Position numbers and translations under genes: made by a program. The notes under the pieces are model-generated. The model was not told the DNA's origin and did not search any database. It was given only the letters and a program-made list of their open reading frames with translations. DNA of 52,394 nt from an uncultured Prevotella sp. (lineage in GTDB: Bacteria > Bacteroidota > Bacteroidia > Bacteroidales > Bacteroidaceae): positions 1 through 52,394 of the forward strand of contig CAMVAI010000010.1 in NCBI GenBank assembly GCA_947165435.1, given 5' to 3'. Shown piece by piece: positions 8,602-18,308 of the stretch; within the stretch, counting starts at the first letter, position 1, and each line of letters starts with the position of its first letter.

Positions 8602-8740
8602 GGAAAAAGCAACGGAATCTGCATTTCATGCTCCATTCATCGTTATTCGAACGTTCCGCCGAGTATAATATTGTGTTCATACTGCGCGATTGAAAATTCA
8701 CAAAAAGTTGTGAAGCAGGAAAAGAAAAGAGCGGAAAAAA

Positions 8741-8771
8741 TTTGCCGTTTGTACAAATCTTTGTACCTTTG
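8741..8771 (+). promoter_or_regulatory. Promoter of nadB
   Basis: TTTG (8741-8744), a 19-nt spacer and TACCTTTG (8764-8771) form a consensus Bacteroidetes promoter. The -7 box ends only 5 nt before the nadB ATG, implying a leaderless or near-leaderless mRNA. Confidence 0.7.
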
Positions 8772-8776
8772 CAGCC

Positions 8777-10372
8777 ATGGTACACAAATATGACATCCTA
8801 ATCATAGGAGCAGGGGTGGCCGGCATGAGCTACGCCCTGAAAGTAGCACGCGCCAAGAAAGGCAAGGTATGCATGATATGCAAGGCGGCACTCGACGAGG
8901 CCAACACGTCGTTTGCCCAGGGCGGCGTGGCGTCGGTAACCAACCTGAAAGTAGATAACTTCGACAAGCATATTGCCGACACCATCATTGCCGGCGACTA
9001 TATCAGCGACCAAAAGGCCGTTGAGCAGGTGGTGCGCAACGCCCCCGGGCAGATAGCCGAGCTGGTGCAGTGGGGGGTCAACTTCGACCGCCAGGCCGAC
9101 GGGCAATTCGACCTGCACCGCGAGGGCGGCCACTCCGAGTTCCGCATTCTACACCATGCCGACGACACCGGTGCCGAGATACAGCGCGGACTGATGGAGG
9201 CCGTCAGGGCATGCCCGGACATCGAGGTGAAGGAGCACCACTTTGCCGTGGAAATCATCACGCAGCACCACATGGGTGTGCGCGTCACACGCCGCTCGCC
9301 CAACATCAAGTGCTACGGAGCCTACGTGCTGAACCCGGAGACGGAGAAGGTTGACACCTACCTGGCCAAGGTGACCGTGCTCTGCACCGGCGGCTGCGGA
9401 GCGGTCTATATGACTACGTCGAACCCCGTCATCGCCACCGGCGACGGCATCGCCATGGCCTATCGTGCCAAGGCCACCGTGGCCGACATGGAGTTCGTAC
9501 AGTTCCACCCCACCGTGCTGCACAACCCGCAGGAGACACACCCCGCCTACCTCATCACCGAGGCCATGCGCGGCTACGGCGGCATACTGAAGCTGCCCAA
9601 CGGCGAGACTTTCATGGAGAAATACGACGAGCGGCTGTCGCTGGCCCCGCGCGACATCGTGGCACGGGCCATCGACAAGGAGATGAAGATTCACGGACTG
9701 GACCACGTCTGCCTGGACGTGACGCACAAAGACCCGGACGAGACGCGCCGCCACTTCCCCAACATCTACCAGAAGTGCCTTTCGATAGGCATCGACATCA
9801 CCACCGACTATATTCCCGTGCGCCCGGCAGCCCACTACATGTGCGGCGGTGTGAAGGTCGATTTGAACGGGCAGACGTCCATACAGCGGCTCTACGCACT
9901 GGGCGAATGCTCATGCACCGGTCTGCACGGCGGCAACCGACTGGCCTCCAACTCGCTCATCGAGGCGGTGGTATATGCCGACGCTGCCGCCCGCGACACC
10001 CTGGCACACATCGACCTGTACGACTGGAACGAGCAGGTGCCGGAATGGAACGACGAGGGCACGATGACGAACGAGGAGAAGGTGCTCATCACACAGTCGG
10101 TGAAGGAGGTGAACCAGATCATGTCCAACTACGTGGGCATCGTGCGCAGCGACCTCCGCCTGCACCGCGCCTGGGACCGTCTGGACATGCTCTACGAAGA
10201 GACCGAACGGCTCTTCAAGCGCGTAAAGGCCAGCCGCGACATCTGCGAGCTGCGCAACATGATCAACGTGGGCTACCTCATCACCCGGTGGGCACTGGAG
10301 CGCAAGGAGTGCCGGGGACTGCACTTCACCACCGACTATCCGCTGCATGCCTACGACAAGAAGCACGAGTGA
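8777..10372 (+). CDS. nadB: L-aspartate oxidase
   Basis: The 531-residue flavoprotein oxidises L-aspartate to iminoaspartate, the first step of de novo NAD synthesis, using fumarate or oxygen as acceptor. The FAD-binding dinucleotide motif IIGAGVAGMSYA begins at about residue 9, so the start cannot be much further downstream. TSFAQGGVA, the active-site region HREGGHSEFRILH, and the C-terminal GECSCTGLHGGNRLASNSL segment are all present. nadA and nadC are not in the window. It converges on sprA across the 309-bp inverted-repeat element. Confidence 0.96.
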   Translation: MVHKYDILIIGAGVAGMSYALKVARAKKGKVCMICKAALDEANTSFAQGGVASVTNLKVDNFDKHIADTIIAGDYISDQKAVEQVVRNAPGQIAELVQWGVNFDRQADGQFDLHREGGHSEFRILHHADDTGAEIQRGLMEAVRACPDIEVKEHHFAVEIITQHHMGVRVTRRSPNIKCYGAYVLNPETEKVDTYLAKVTVLCTGGCGAVYMTTSNPVIATGDGIAMAYRAKATVADMEFVQFHPTVLHNPQETHPAYLITEAMRGYGGILKLPNGETFMEKYDERLSLAPRDIVARAIDKEMKIHGLDHVCLDVTHKDPDETRRHFPNIYQKCLSIGIDITTDYIPVRPAAHYMCGGVKVDLNGQTSIQRLYALGECSCTGLHGGNRLASNSLIEAVVYADAAARDTLAHIDLYDWNEQVPEWNDEGTMTNEEKVLITQSVKEVNQIMSNYVGIVRSDLRLHRAWDRLDMLYEETERLFKRVKASRDICELRNMINVGYLITRWALERKECRGLHFTTDYPLHAYDKKHE

Positions 10373-10383
10373 GAAAAAAAATA

Positions 10384-10692
10384 AAAATTAAGAATTAAAA
10401 ATTAAAAATGATGATTACCGCATGCGCGTAGTTATCATTAAGAATTAAAAATAATGATTCGTGGAGAGGCCACTGGCGGTAACCAGTGGCCTCTCCACGA
10501 AAATTACTAGCCTCTCCACGAAAAATAATCATTGCTCCACGAAAATTAAGCCAAAAAATATATTATAACCACGGCAAAAAAAAACAATTTATTGGAGAAA
10601 TTATAGTACTTATTCTAATTTCTTTCCTAAAAAAAACTCTGAACCCACGCGCAAGCGGTAATCATAATTTTTAATTTTTAATTCTTAATTTT
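10384..10692. mobile_element. 309-bp element with 46-bp terminal inverted repeats (MITE-like)
   Basis: Left arm 10384-10429 and right arm 10647-10692 are reverse complements at 44 of 46 positions. Both arms contain AATTAAGAATTAAAAATT and end in GATTACCGC...GCGCGT. The element fills the whole space between the nadB and sprA stop codons. Inside it are inverted copies of the 21-nt array unit. No transposase or credible gene is present. It may instead act as a bidirectional terminator for the two converging genes. Confidence 0.6.
10459..10500. repeat. 18-bp perfect palindrome made of two inverted 21-mer-array units
   Basis: Arms 10459-10476 and 10483-10500 are perfect reverse complements around a 6-nt loop. 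Each arm contains GTGGAGAGGCCACT, the core of the arrays at 22625 and 36588. Two further degenerate units follow on the opposite strand (about 10501-10550). Confidence 0.8.
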
Positions 10693-10693
10693 C

Positions 10694-13600
10694 CTACCTC
10701 GTCAGCGAGAACTTCAGCGAAAGGCCGAAGTCGCGCGTGGTGGTGGGATAGCTCGACGACGAGAGCAGCGGCTTGTTGGTCTGCCGCTCATAGTATGCCG
10801 AGAGCGTCATGAGGCGCGACAACGTATAGTCGGCCATGAACGAAATCTTCAGCGCGGAATTGCCGCTGGATGCCGACGACGTACGGGTGGCGATGTCGCG
10901 GGTGATGGCCGCCTGGTCGCGCAGGGTGAAGTCGAGGCGCAGGTTCAGGTCGTGGTTGACTCCGGTCTTACGGCTGCTGCTGGCAGACTGCTGCTCCTGC
11001 TGCTGGTTGTTCCTGCGGCTGCCCCGCTGTGCCTTCTTGATTTTCCGCGAGGTTTTGCCGCTGAAGAGCCGGAAGTCATTGATCTTATAGCCCAAGCCGA
11101 TGACCCAGTCGCTGCTGCGGCTCTCGTTGATCTGCACGCTGGTCATCGAGAGGTTGAGCACGCGGGTGCGGCGGTATTCAGCCTTCAGCGTCAGGTTGTT
11201 GAGGAAGGTGACGTCGGCTCCGATGAGTGGCGAGAACGACTCGTTGATGCTGACCGTAGGCACGTGCCACCCGAGCAGCGACCCCGTCTCGGAACTGCTG
11301 GTGTAGTTGCCTACGGAGAAGATGCTCTTGTAGGAATGGCTCAGTGTGACCGACTTGAAGTGCTCGTTGAACCACTTCAGCTTCGACAGTCCGGTGTAGC
11401 GTACGGTCCAGTTGGGCAGCAGCTTGGTGAGCGACGGTATGAGGTCCATCGAGCCGCGCCCGCTGCCGGTATAGGTTTCGAGGAATGCCGGAATCATGAC
11501 GGCAGCACTGTACATGTTGACATCGGCCCCGTAGGTGGCTGCCGCCATCTGCTGGAATCGCGGCAGCGCATCGCAGAAACGGTCGAAGGCCTTCGACGGA
11601 TAGCCGCTGTTGGCGTCGCCAATCTTCTCAAGCGACGACGAGATAGAGATGGTGGTCATGTTGAACGTACCGCTCTGCGTGGTGGGCATGCCGCTATACA
11701 TATACTGTATGCTGCGCGTGCGGCTCTCTGTGCGCGACGCGTTGAGGTCAATCTTCAGGTCGCGGAAGGGTTCAAGGGTGGCGCGCAGCTGCAGGTCGGT
11801 GGTCTGGCTGGTGTTTGCCGGCGTGGCCACGCTGTCGGCCCCGAGCAGCCATCCGTTGTCGCGGGCCTTTTGCAGGAAGGCATCGTCGCTGGTCAGTCCG
11901 AAGGCGAAGCCCAGTCCGGGCGCCATCACGCCACCTGTGCGCTGTCCGAAGATGTCGCCGACATTGGGCATGAATCCCGGCACGGACATGGCGTTGGTGC
12001 GGCGGTAGCTGAATCCGGCCGTGCGTACCATCATGAGCACGCGGGCCAGGCTCTGTGCCGGTTTGTACCACCACTGGTTCTCTACGGGAGGCTTGACGGC
12101 CACGGTGACCATGACGCTGACGGAGTCCAGATTCTTGATAAGAATCTTGTTCTGGTCTATCACCTTATATTTAATAGGATAGGCGCGACCGTCCTTGGTC
12201 TTGGCGGTGACGATGAGCCGCTTCGACTTCTTGTTGTGGGCCAGCGTGAGCGTGGTGTCAGGCTTGAGCGTCACCTCCTTCTGGAAGGCATTCTTGTTGC
12301 GCGGCAACTGGGCGGCATCCGACTTACGGCTGCCGGCTTTCTCATTGCCGTCCTTCGCGTCCTTCGCGTCCTTGCCATCCTTACCGTCCTTGGCAGCCTT
12401 CTCGGCTTTCTCCTTGGCGGCTTTCTCCTTTTCTGCCTTCTTCTGGGCAGCGGTCTTCTTCTGCGGCTTGGGTATAGACTTCTTGAAGCGCTCGTTCACC
12501 TTCTTGAGGAAGGGGAAGTGGTTGTAGAGCGTCTCCATGTTGAAGTTGCCGTTGATGTTCAGCTGGCGGTTGTTCGATATGGTGTTGCCCAGCGACGTGC
12601 CGTCGGACAGCTCCGTGCCGCGCACCCAGTTGTAGGTGGCCGTATAGCTGGCATCAGAGGTGACCCAGTCGAGGATGGGCAGCTTGTTCAGCGGCAGCTG
12701 GTAACTGGCGGTGAAGGTCTGCCGATAGTCGAGTGGGCGGCCGAAGTGCTTGATGCTGGTCCATACAGAGTCTTTCCATGCCGAGTAGCGGTCGGGATAA
12801 AGGTCTTTGTTGATGGGCTTGTCGCTGTAGGGTTCCTCCACCTCGGCCTGTGTGCCCGACTGGAAGTTCAGGTGCAACGTCTTGGTGACATCCCAGCGCA
12901 GCGAGAAGTCGCGGTTCCAGAGTATCTGCGAGTTGAATGTCGGCGGCACCTGCGAGCCGTTGAGGTCTTCCATGTCGCGCTCCTGCAGCTCGTAGTAGTT
13001 GCGTACAATCTCCGAGTTGAAGGCGATGTTCTGCGGCAGATAGTTCAGCCCGAAGGCCTTGGGCAGCGCCATCCACTTCGACTTGCTCTTCGACTTCTTG
13101 AACGGTTCCCATGCCTTATAGACTGGCGTGTAGCTGTAGTTCAGTGCCCCGCGCCACTGGTCTTCGCGCTCATAGACGGTGGTATTGCCCGACGTGCGGC
13201 GGTGGGAATGGCTGTATGACAGCGAGAGGTTGGCCGGGTCGTAGGGCATGGGGTGCCGCTTGGTCTTGATGCCGAAGCGCACGTTGCTGAGCGAGAAGTT
13301 GGTGCTAGTAGATTTAGTGATGGCAATGTTTTCGATGGAGTCGCGCTCGTGCTGGCTGGCGGCACTCTCCAGGGCGTCGTCCAGGTTCATGTCGGTGTCC
13401 AGCGGATTGTACTTCGGCTTGGTATGCTCCTGGGTGATGGAATAGTAGAGGGGTGCCGTCACCTTCCACTTGTCGGGGAAGAACTTGCCCAACTCGACAT
13501 TGGTAGTCAGCGAGTAGGTACGATAGGTGTCGGTAGAACGCGCTGCCACACCGTCCTCCAGTCCGCCGAAGCCCTCGGAGACAATTTTTCCCGTCAGGTT

Positions 13601-16600
13601 GACCGTGCCGACATCCGACAGCTGCACGTTCAGCGCGCCGGAGGCTGCCCATCCGCCACTGTTTGCCACGTCCATGAGGCGCAGCTCGTTGACCCACACC
13701 TCGCCCGACTTGACAGTCCCCGTCAGGTTGCGCACGCCGATCATCATGGTCTTCACCTCGCCCAGCGACGGGTTACCCATGATGTTCACCTGGTTGTTCT
13801 TGTTGTTGGGGTCGTAGTCGGTGTATAGCTTGGTGAAGCTGGCCGTACCCATGGCGCGAGCCTTGTTGCGGGCTTTCTTCAGCTGGGTGAAGATGTCCAG
13901 GTCGATGTCGAGCATATTGGCCAGCGGCCATACGGCGCGGCAGTCTTCCACATTATATTTATTATAGTTGTTGCGGTCGGGGGTGAGCTTCAGGGGGATG
14001 ACGTACTCGTAGTAGTTGTTCTTGTAGTCGCTGCCCATGCGGATGAATACTGCCAGCTGGTTGTCCTCCAGGCCGGTGACGTCGTCCAACAGGTGGTTGG
14101 CATGCACGAACATCTGCATGTGCTTATACTGGCGCAGGTCGAGGGTGGTGTTGCGATAGACGGCCTTCGACTCGCCGGGCGACAGGTTCTTCACCACCAT
14201 GTTCATGGCCTGCTCGTTGGCCTCGGTCAGCTGCGGCTGCGAGGGGTCGGTGACGCGGGTGATGCCCGGCGGCAGCACATAGTTGACGGGGCGCTTGTCG
14301 TTGTTCTCCTCAATGTTGACGGCGCTGACCTCCAGCGTGCCGCTGTTCGCGCCCGGGGAGAGTGGCTGGTTGTAGGCGCGCCACTCGCCACGCACCAGGT
14401 CGAGGCTGGCAAAGCGCAGCACGATGGGCTTCTGGAACTGGGTGAGGAACATACGCATGAAGCGGATGCTGGTGAAGTCGGAGATGTTGCCCTCGCGGCT
14501 GGTGTACTGGTTCAGGGGTATGCGGAACTGATACCACTTCACGATGTCGTGGGAGCCGTCGCGCAGCACCACGCCGGCCTCGCGGACGTCGGTGATGAAG
14601 TTCTGGCCCTGCACCATGTCTTGCGGACGGATGCTCACCTTGTATTCGAAATAGCGCTCATACTCGTTCAGCGTGTAGTCCTGGTTGATGTCCTCCACGT
14701 CGGGGTAGGTCTTGTAGCTGGTGTCATAGCCCTCGGTCTGCTGGTCGCTGTCGGGCGAGTTGCCCTGCGGCATGTTGATGCGCTTGTATCGCTCCAGGAT
14801 GTTGGCGTGGCGCTGGTCGAGGTCGCTGCCGCGGAAGTAGTGGTAGTTGTCGTTGGCGGGGTCGAGGTTGAGCACCATGCGCATGCTGTCGTTCACCGAC
14901 ACTTGGTCGAGGAAGGCGGCGTAGGCCGGTTTCGCGCGTTCTTCCTCGTCGGTCAGTCCGTTCAGTCCCACGTCCTGCTTGGCGCGGGCTCCGGTGGTGG
15001 TGGCAAAGGCGTAGGTCTGCGTAGCCTGGACGGGAATCTTACCCCATGCCGAATTGGTAAACGTGCCGGTGCCATCGACGGGGATTCCGCTCTCATAGAA
15101 TTTCTTGCCGTCGCGCAGGATGTCCTCGCTCACCTCGCCGAGGTTGATGTAGAGGTCGCCGCCATAGTCGGTGGCATCGCCCTGCTGGTTGGTATAGTGG
15201 AAGGGATCCATGAGCCAGAACTCGATATACTCCACGTTGGCAGCCTCGAAGTCGTTGGTGTCGAGCTTGCGCATCATGCCGCCCCACCGCTGCAGGGGAT
15301 TGCGCAGTGTTCCGTCGAAGTTGACGTCGGTGGTCAGGTTGTAGGGACCGCGCTCCGAGGGGTAGTAGGCCAGGTCGAGCATGGGCAGCGTATTGGTGGC
15401 TCCGCTGTAGGTTGACTGGTCGCGGTTGGGATAGACCTCGCTGACATAGACACAGCGCATGTAGTGGTTCGACTGCATGGCGAGGTCGCTCTTGATGTGG
15501 GCGGGGGTGAGCGAGCTGGAGCGGTTGGTGAACAGCGGGTCGATGTTGTACCACGCCAGGAGGGCCCGGTTGAAGCCGCTGGTCACGGAGTCTTTGTCCG
15601 CCCGCTCGCGGAACATCGACGGCACGCTGGAGAGCACCCACGACGTAGGCGCCGAGACGTCGATGCCGTTCTTGGCACTCTCGAAGTCGTCAATGTACGA
15701 CGCATTGTCCTGCACATCGCTGTTCGTGCCGGCAATGAGGTGGGCAAACTCGCCGGTGAACGAGATCTGCGACGGAGCCGTGCAGTGCAGCAGCGGCAGC
15801 TTGTCGAGCATGCGGGTGAGCCACTGGCTCTCGGTCTTCCAGTTGATATTGACGCCCCACAGGGTGTTGTTCAGCGGTTCGGCACCCATGACGACCTTCG
15901 ACGTGAGGGCCTGTTCGCTGAGGTGCTGCAACGTACCGCCTATCTGGAAATTCTTCGAGAACTCGTACTCCCAGTTGATGCCGAACATACTCTTACGCTG
16001 CATACCGTAGTCGGTGTTGCTCTCCAGCGACACGTTGACCGCCGTGCCGGCATCGATGATGCTCTGGTTCAGGATGGTCACCTCGCCGGCAGAATAGTCA
16101 ACAGTATAGTCGCTGCCCTCGCTCAGGATGACACCGCCGGCAGTGACCACCACCGAGCCTTGCGGCACATTGTAGGCTCCGAGCGAGATGACGTTGGCCG
16201 ACGTGCCCTTGAACTGGCCCACCAGCTGGAACTTGTTCTTGTCAGTCATCTGGCGGGCGGCGGTACGCGTGGTGTCGTAGAGCTCCTGGAACACGTATTT
16301 GGCGGCAACGTCGGGAGCCACGCCACGGCTGATGAGGAACTGGCGCAGCGTCCGTCCGAAGGGCTCGGCCGAGGGGAAGAACACACGGCCGTTGCTCACG
16401 GTGTAGCCCTCGACGAAGTCGAAGTAGCCGTTGGGGTGGGGCTTGTTGTTATTGTCCAGACGGTCGCAGCCCAGTCCGCGCAGCAGGGTGGTGCTCTTGG
16501 TCTGCGGCTCGGGGATATAGCTGATATAGACACCGGCCGTGTCGCTCTGTATCTTGATGTCGAGGCGGAACTTCTGCTTCTCTACGTTTGATGCCAGATA

Positions 16601-18268
16601 ATAGACGTTCTTCATCATCAAGTGCCAGTTGGGCTGGGTGGGATTGTTGCTGGTGTTCTTCAGGGCTTTCACGAAGATGGCTTCCGAGGCGTTGGTACGG
16701 TCGGAGGCAAACTCGCCCACACGGTAGGTCTGGCCGCCGTAGGTGTACTCGTAGGCTACGGCCAGCACCTGGTCGGTCTGCAGCGTGGTGCGCAGGGAGA
16801 TATAGCCCAGGGCCTTGTTCACCGTATATTCCGAACTGCTCAGCAGGCGGGCGGCAGCCAGCTTCTCGTAGTCCTCGCCGCCCTCGAAGGGGGTGGTAAG
16901 CACCGTGCTGGTCTGGTCGATGTCGCGGGCGGTGGCGTAGGCCGACGTCAGCTGGGCATACTCGTTGTTGGCATCGTTCTGGGGCACCTGCGACGACGTG
17001 CCGCCCCCACCCCACTTCGCGGCGGTACTCTCGCCGAGATCGGCAAAGGCCACGATGTTGCGGGTGTTCGACGTCGTGCCGGTCTTGTTGGTCACCCACA
17101 CCTCGACACGGGTGATGTTCACGCCGGTGGTCAGGTTGGGCAGCTGCTGCATGGCGGCATCGTAACGCTCGCGGAAATAGCGCGACAGGAAGAAGTGGCG
17201 GTTCTCTTCGTAGTTGGCCACGTTCAGCTCGAAGGGGGTCAGCTGCGTGCCGCCCTTGCTGGCGACGCTCTTCGTGGTGGAGTTCTTCTGCGACAGCACG
17301 GCCTGCAGCTTCAGCTTGCCGAACTGCATGTCGGTGCGCACGCCGAAGAGGCTGGAGGCTCCCTTGACCAGCGAGTTGTTCGACGGGAAGGTGATGTTGC
17401 CGGCCTCGACGAGCTTGATGATTTCGTCTTCCTTGCCCTCGTAGCGCAGCTTCAGGTTCTTGGTGTCGAAGTCGAAGGTGGCATCGGTGTTGTAGTTCAG
17501 CGTCATGTTCACCTTGTCGCCTACCTTGCCGGTGACGTTGAGGTTGATTTTCTCGTCGAAATCGACCGTCTTGGTGTTACGGTTGCGCTCGGGCAGCGAC
17601 GGGTTGTCGATGTTCTTGAAGTTGGCACCGAGCTTCAGCTCTGCGGTACCCTGGGTCTTGATGCGCACACCGCCCGGGCCGAATATCTTCTCGGCGGGGC
17701 CGATGTTGAAGTGCATGTCAGCAAAGTTGAATTTCTCCTTGCCTTTGTTCGCCACGTTCTCGGCATCCTTCTTGCGGAAGAACTGGTGCATCTCGCGGCG
17801 CTGGCTCCACTGGTGATACTCCTCGGGGGTCATCAGCACAGGGGCATTCAGGTAGCTGTCGCCAATCTTCGAGCCGATGACATACATGCCGGTAGAGTCG
17901 TCGTACTCTACCTGCTGCTTGATATTCTCGGGGAAGTGCAGGTCGAGGGCCGACGAGTCGAGGTCGGCCACCTCGATGGGGGCCGTCTTCTGTATCTTCC
18001 AGCGGGGGCGCACGAGGGTGTCGGGCGACTCTGGCTCTTCCACGGCCTCTCCAAAGGGTTGCTTAGAAACATGACGAGGGGGTATGGCCCATGCCGACAG
18101 ACTTAACAGCACAATAACAGACAGCACTACCCTCCAATGGAGTGGTGCCAATCGGAATATCCCGTGCTGTCTGTTATTCTTCTGTCTCATCAATCTACTT
18201 TCTGGTCTTTCTGCCCTTTTTGAATTTTCTGCATATTGCTCTTCTGCCCTCATCAGGTATCTAAACAT
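10694..18268 (-). CDS. sprA: SprA/Sov, type IX secretion outer-membrane translocon
   Basis: With 2524 codons this is the largest gene in the window. SprA forms the very large beta-barrel pore through which T9SS substrates cross the outer membrane. Family hallmarks include an N-terminal region with ADMHFNIGPAEKIFGPGGV, repeated beta-strand-rich SprA_N-type modules, and a C-terminal strand ending in FGLSLKFSLTR. A signal peptide is clear if translation begins at Met27 (18190; LSVIVLLSLSAWA cleavage), which I prefer. Starting at Met1 would put 26 polar residues before it. A low-complexity Lys/Ala/Asp segment (about residues 1925-1990, KDGKDGKDAKDAKDG) is an unusual insertion. It follows ruvA by about 40 bp on the same strand. 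Confidence 0.95.
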   Translation of the reverse strand: MFRYLMRAEEQYAENSKRAERPESRLMRQKNNRQHGIFRLAPLHWRVVLSVIVLLSLSAWAIPPRHVSKQPFGEAVEEPESPDTLVRPRWKIQKTAPIEVADLDSSALDLHFPENIKQQVEYDDSTGMYVIGSKIGDSYLNAPVLMTPEEYHQWSQRREMHQFFRKKDAENVANKGKEKFNFADMHFNIGPAEKIFGPGGVRIKTQGTAELKLGANFKNIDNPSLPERNRNTKTVDFDEKINLNVTGKVGDKVNMTLNYNTDATFDFDTKNLKLRYEGKEDEIIKLVEAGNITFPSNNSLVKGASSLFGVRTDMQFGKLKLQAVLSQKNSTTKSVASKGGTQLTPFELNVANYEENRHFFLSRYFRERYDAAMQQLPNLTTGVNITRVEVWVTNKTGTTSNTRNIVAFADLGESTAAKWGGGGTSSQVPQNDANNEYAQLTSAYATARDIDQTSTVLTTPFEGGEDYEKLAAARLLSSSEYTVNKALGYISLRTTLQTDQVLAVAYEYTYGGQTYRVGEFASDRTNASEAIFVKALKNTSNNPTQPNWHLMMKNVYYLASNVEKQKFRLDIKIQSDTAGVYISYIPEPQTKSTTLLRGLGCDRLDNNNKPHPNGYFDFVEGYTVSNGRVFFPSAEPFGRTLRQFLISRGVAPDVAAKYVFQELYDTTRTAARQMTDKNKFQLVGQFKGTSANVISLGAYNVPQGSVVVTAGGVILSEGSDYTVDYSAGEVTILNQSIIDAGTAVNVSLESNTDYGMQRKSMFGINWEYEFSKNFQIGGTLQHLSEQALTSKVVMGAEPLNNTLWGVNINWKTESQWLTRMLDKLPLLHCTAPSQISFTGEFAHLIAGTNSDVQDNASYIDDFESAKNGIDVSAPTSWVLSSVPSMFRERADKDSVTSGFNRALLAWYNIDPLFTNRSSSLTPAHIKSDLAMQSNHYMRCVYVSEVYPNRDQSTYSGATNTLPMLDLAYYPSERGPYNLTTDVNFDGTLRNPLQRWGGMMRKLDTNDFEAANVEYIEFWLMDPFHYTNQQGDATDYGGDLYINLGEVSEDILRDGKKFYESGIPVDGTGTFTNSAWGKIPVQATQTYAFATTTGARAKQDVGLNGLTDEEERAKPAYAAFLDQVSVNDSMRMVLNLDPANDNYHYFRGSDLDQRHANILERYKRINMPQGNSPDSDQQTEGYDTSYKTYPDVEDINQDYTLNEYERYFEYKVSIRPQDMVQGQNFITDVREAGVVLRDGSHDIVKWYQFRIPLNQYTSREGNISDFTSIRFMRMFLTQFQKPIVLRFASLDLVRGEWRAYNQPLSPGANSGTLEVSAVNIEENNDKRPVNYVLPPGITRVTDPSQPQLTEANEQAMNMVVKNLSPGESKAVYRNTTLDLRQYKHMQMFVHANHLLDDVTGLEDNQLAVFIRMGSDYKNNYYEYVIPLKLTPDRNNYNKYNVEDCRAVWPLANMLDIDLDIFTQLKKARNKARAMGTASFTKLYTDYDPNNKNNQVNIMGNPSLGEVKTMMIGVRNLTGTVKSGEVWVNELRLMDVANSGGWAASGALNVQLSDVGTVNLTGKIVSEGFGGLEDGVAARSTDTYRTYSLTTNVELGKFFPDKWKVTAPLYYSITQEHTKPKYNPLDTDMNLDDALESAASQHERDSIENIAITKSTSTNFSLSNVRFGIKTKRHPMPYDPANLSLSYSHSHRRTSGNTTVYEREDQWRGALNYSYTPVYKAWEPFKKSKSKSKWMALPKAFGLNYLPQNIAFNSEIVRNYYELQERDMEDLNGSQVPPTFNSQILWNRDFSLRWDVTKTLHLNFQSGTQAEVEEPYSDKPINKDLYPDRYSAWKDSVWTSIKHFGRPLDYRQTFTASYQLPLNKLPILDWVTSDASYTATYNWVRGTELSDGTSLGNTISNNRQLNINGNFNMETLYNHFPFLKKVNERFKKSIPKPQKKTAAQKKAEKEKAAKEKAEKAAKDGKDGKDAKDAKDGNEKAGSRKSDAAQLPRNKNAFQKEVTLKPDTTLTLAHNKKSKRLIVTAKTKDGRAYPIKYKVIDQNKILIKNLDSVSVMVTVAVKPPVENQWWYKPAQSLARVLMMVRTAGFSYRRTNAMSVPGFMPNVGDIFGQRTGGVMAPGLGFAFGLTSDDAFLQKARDNGWLLGADSVATPANTSQTTDLQLRATLEPFRDLKIDLNASRTESRTRSIQYMYSGMPTTQSGTFNMTTISISSSLEKIGDANSGYPSKAFDRFCDALPRFQQMAAATYGADVNMYSAAVMIPAFLETYTGSGRGSMDLIPSLTKLLPNWTVRYTGLSKLKWFNEHFKSVTLSHSYKSIFSVGNYTSSSETGSLLGWHVPTVSINESFSPLIGADVTFLNNLTLKAEYRRTRVLNLSMTSVQINESRSSDWVIGLGYKINDFRLFSGKTSRKIKKAQRGSRRNNQQQEQQSASSSRKTGVNHDLNLRLDFTLRDQAAITRDIATRTSSASSGNSALKISFMADYTLSRLMTLSAYYERQTNKPLLSSSSYPTTTRDFGLSLKFSLTR

Positions 18269-18308
18269 CCCTCCCTTCGGGAGGGCTTGGGTGGGCTTTT
18301 GCTGGGCT

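Noticed and set aside
10486..10674. Small gene inside the inverted-repeat element
   Set aside because: Its translation begins in array units and is AT-rich low complexity; no promoter or homology seen.
10952..13219. Very long plus-strand frame opposite sprA
   Set aside because: It is a shadow of the high-GC sprA reading frame, with no start signal or family features.
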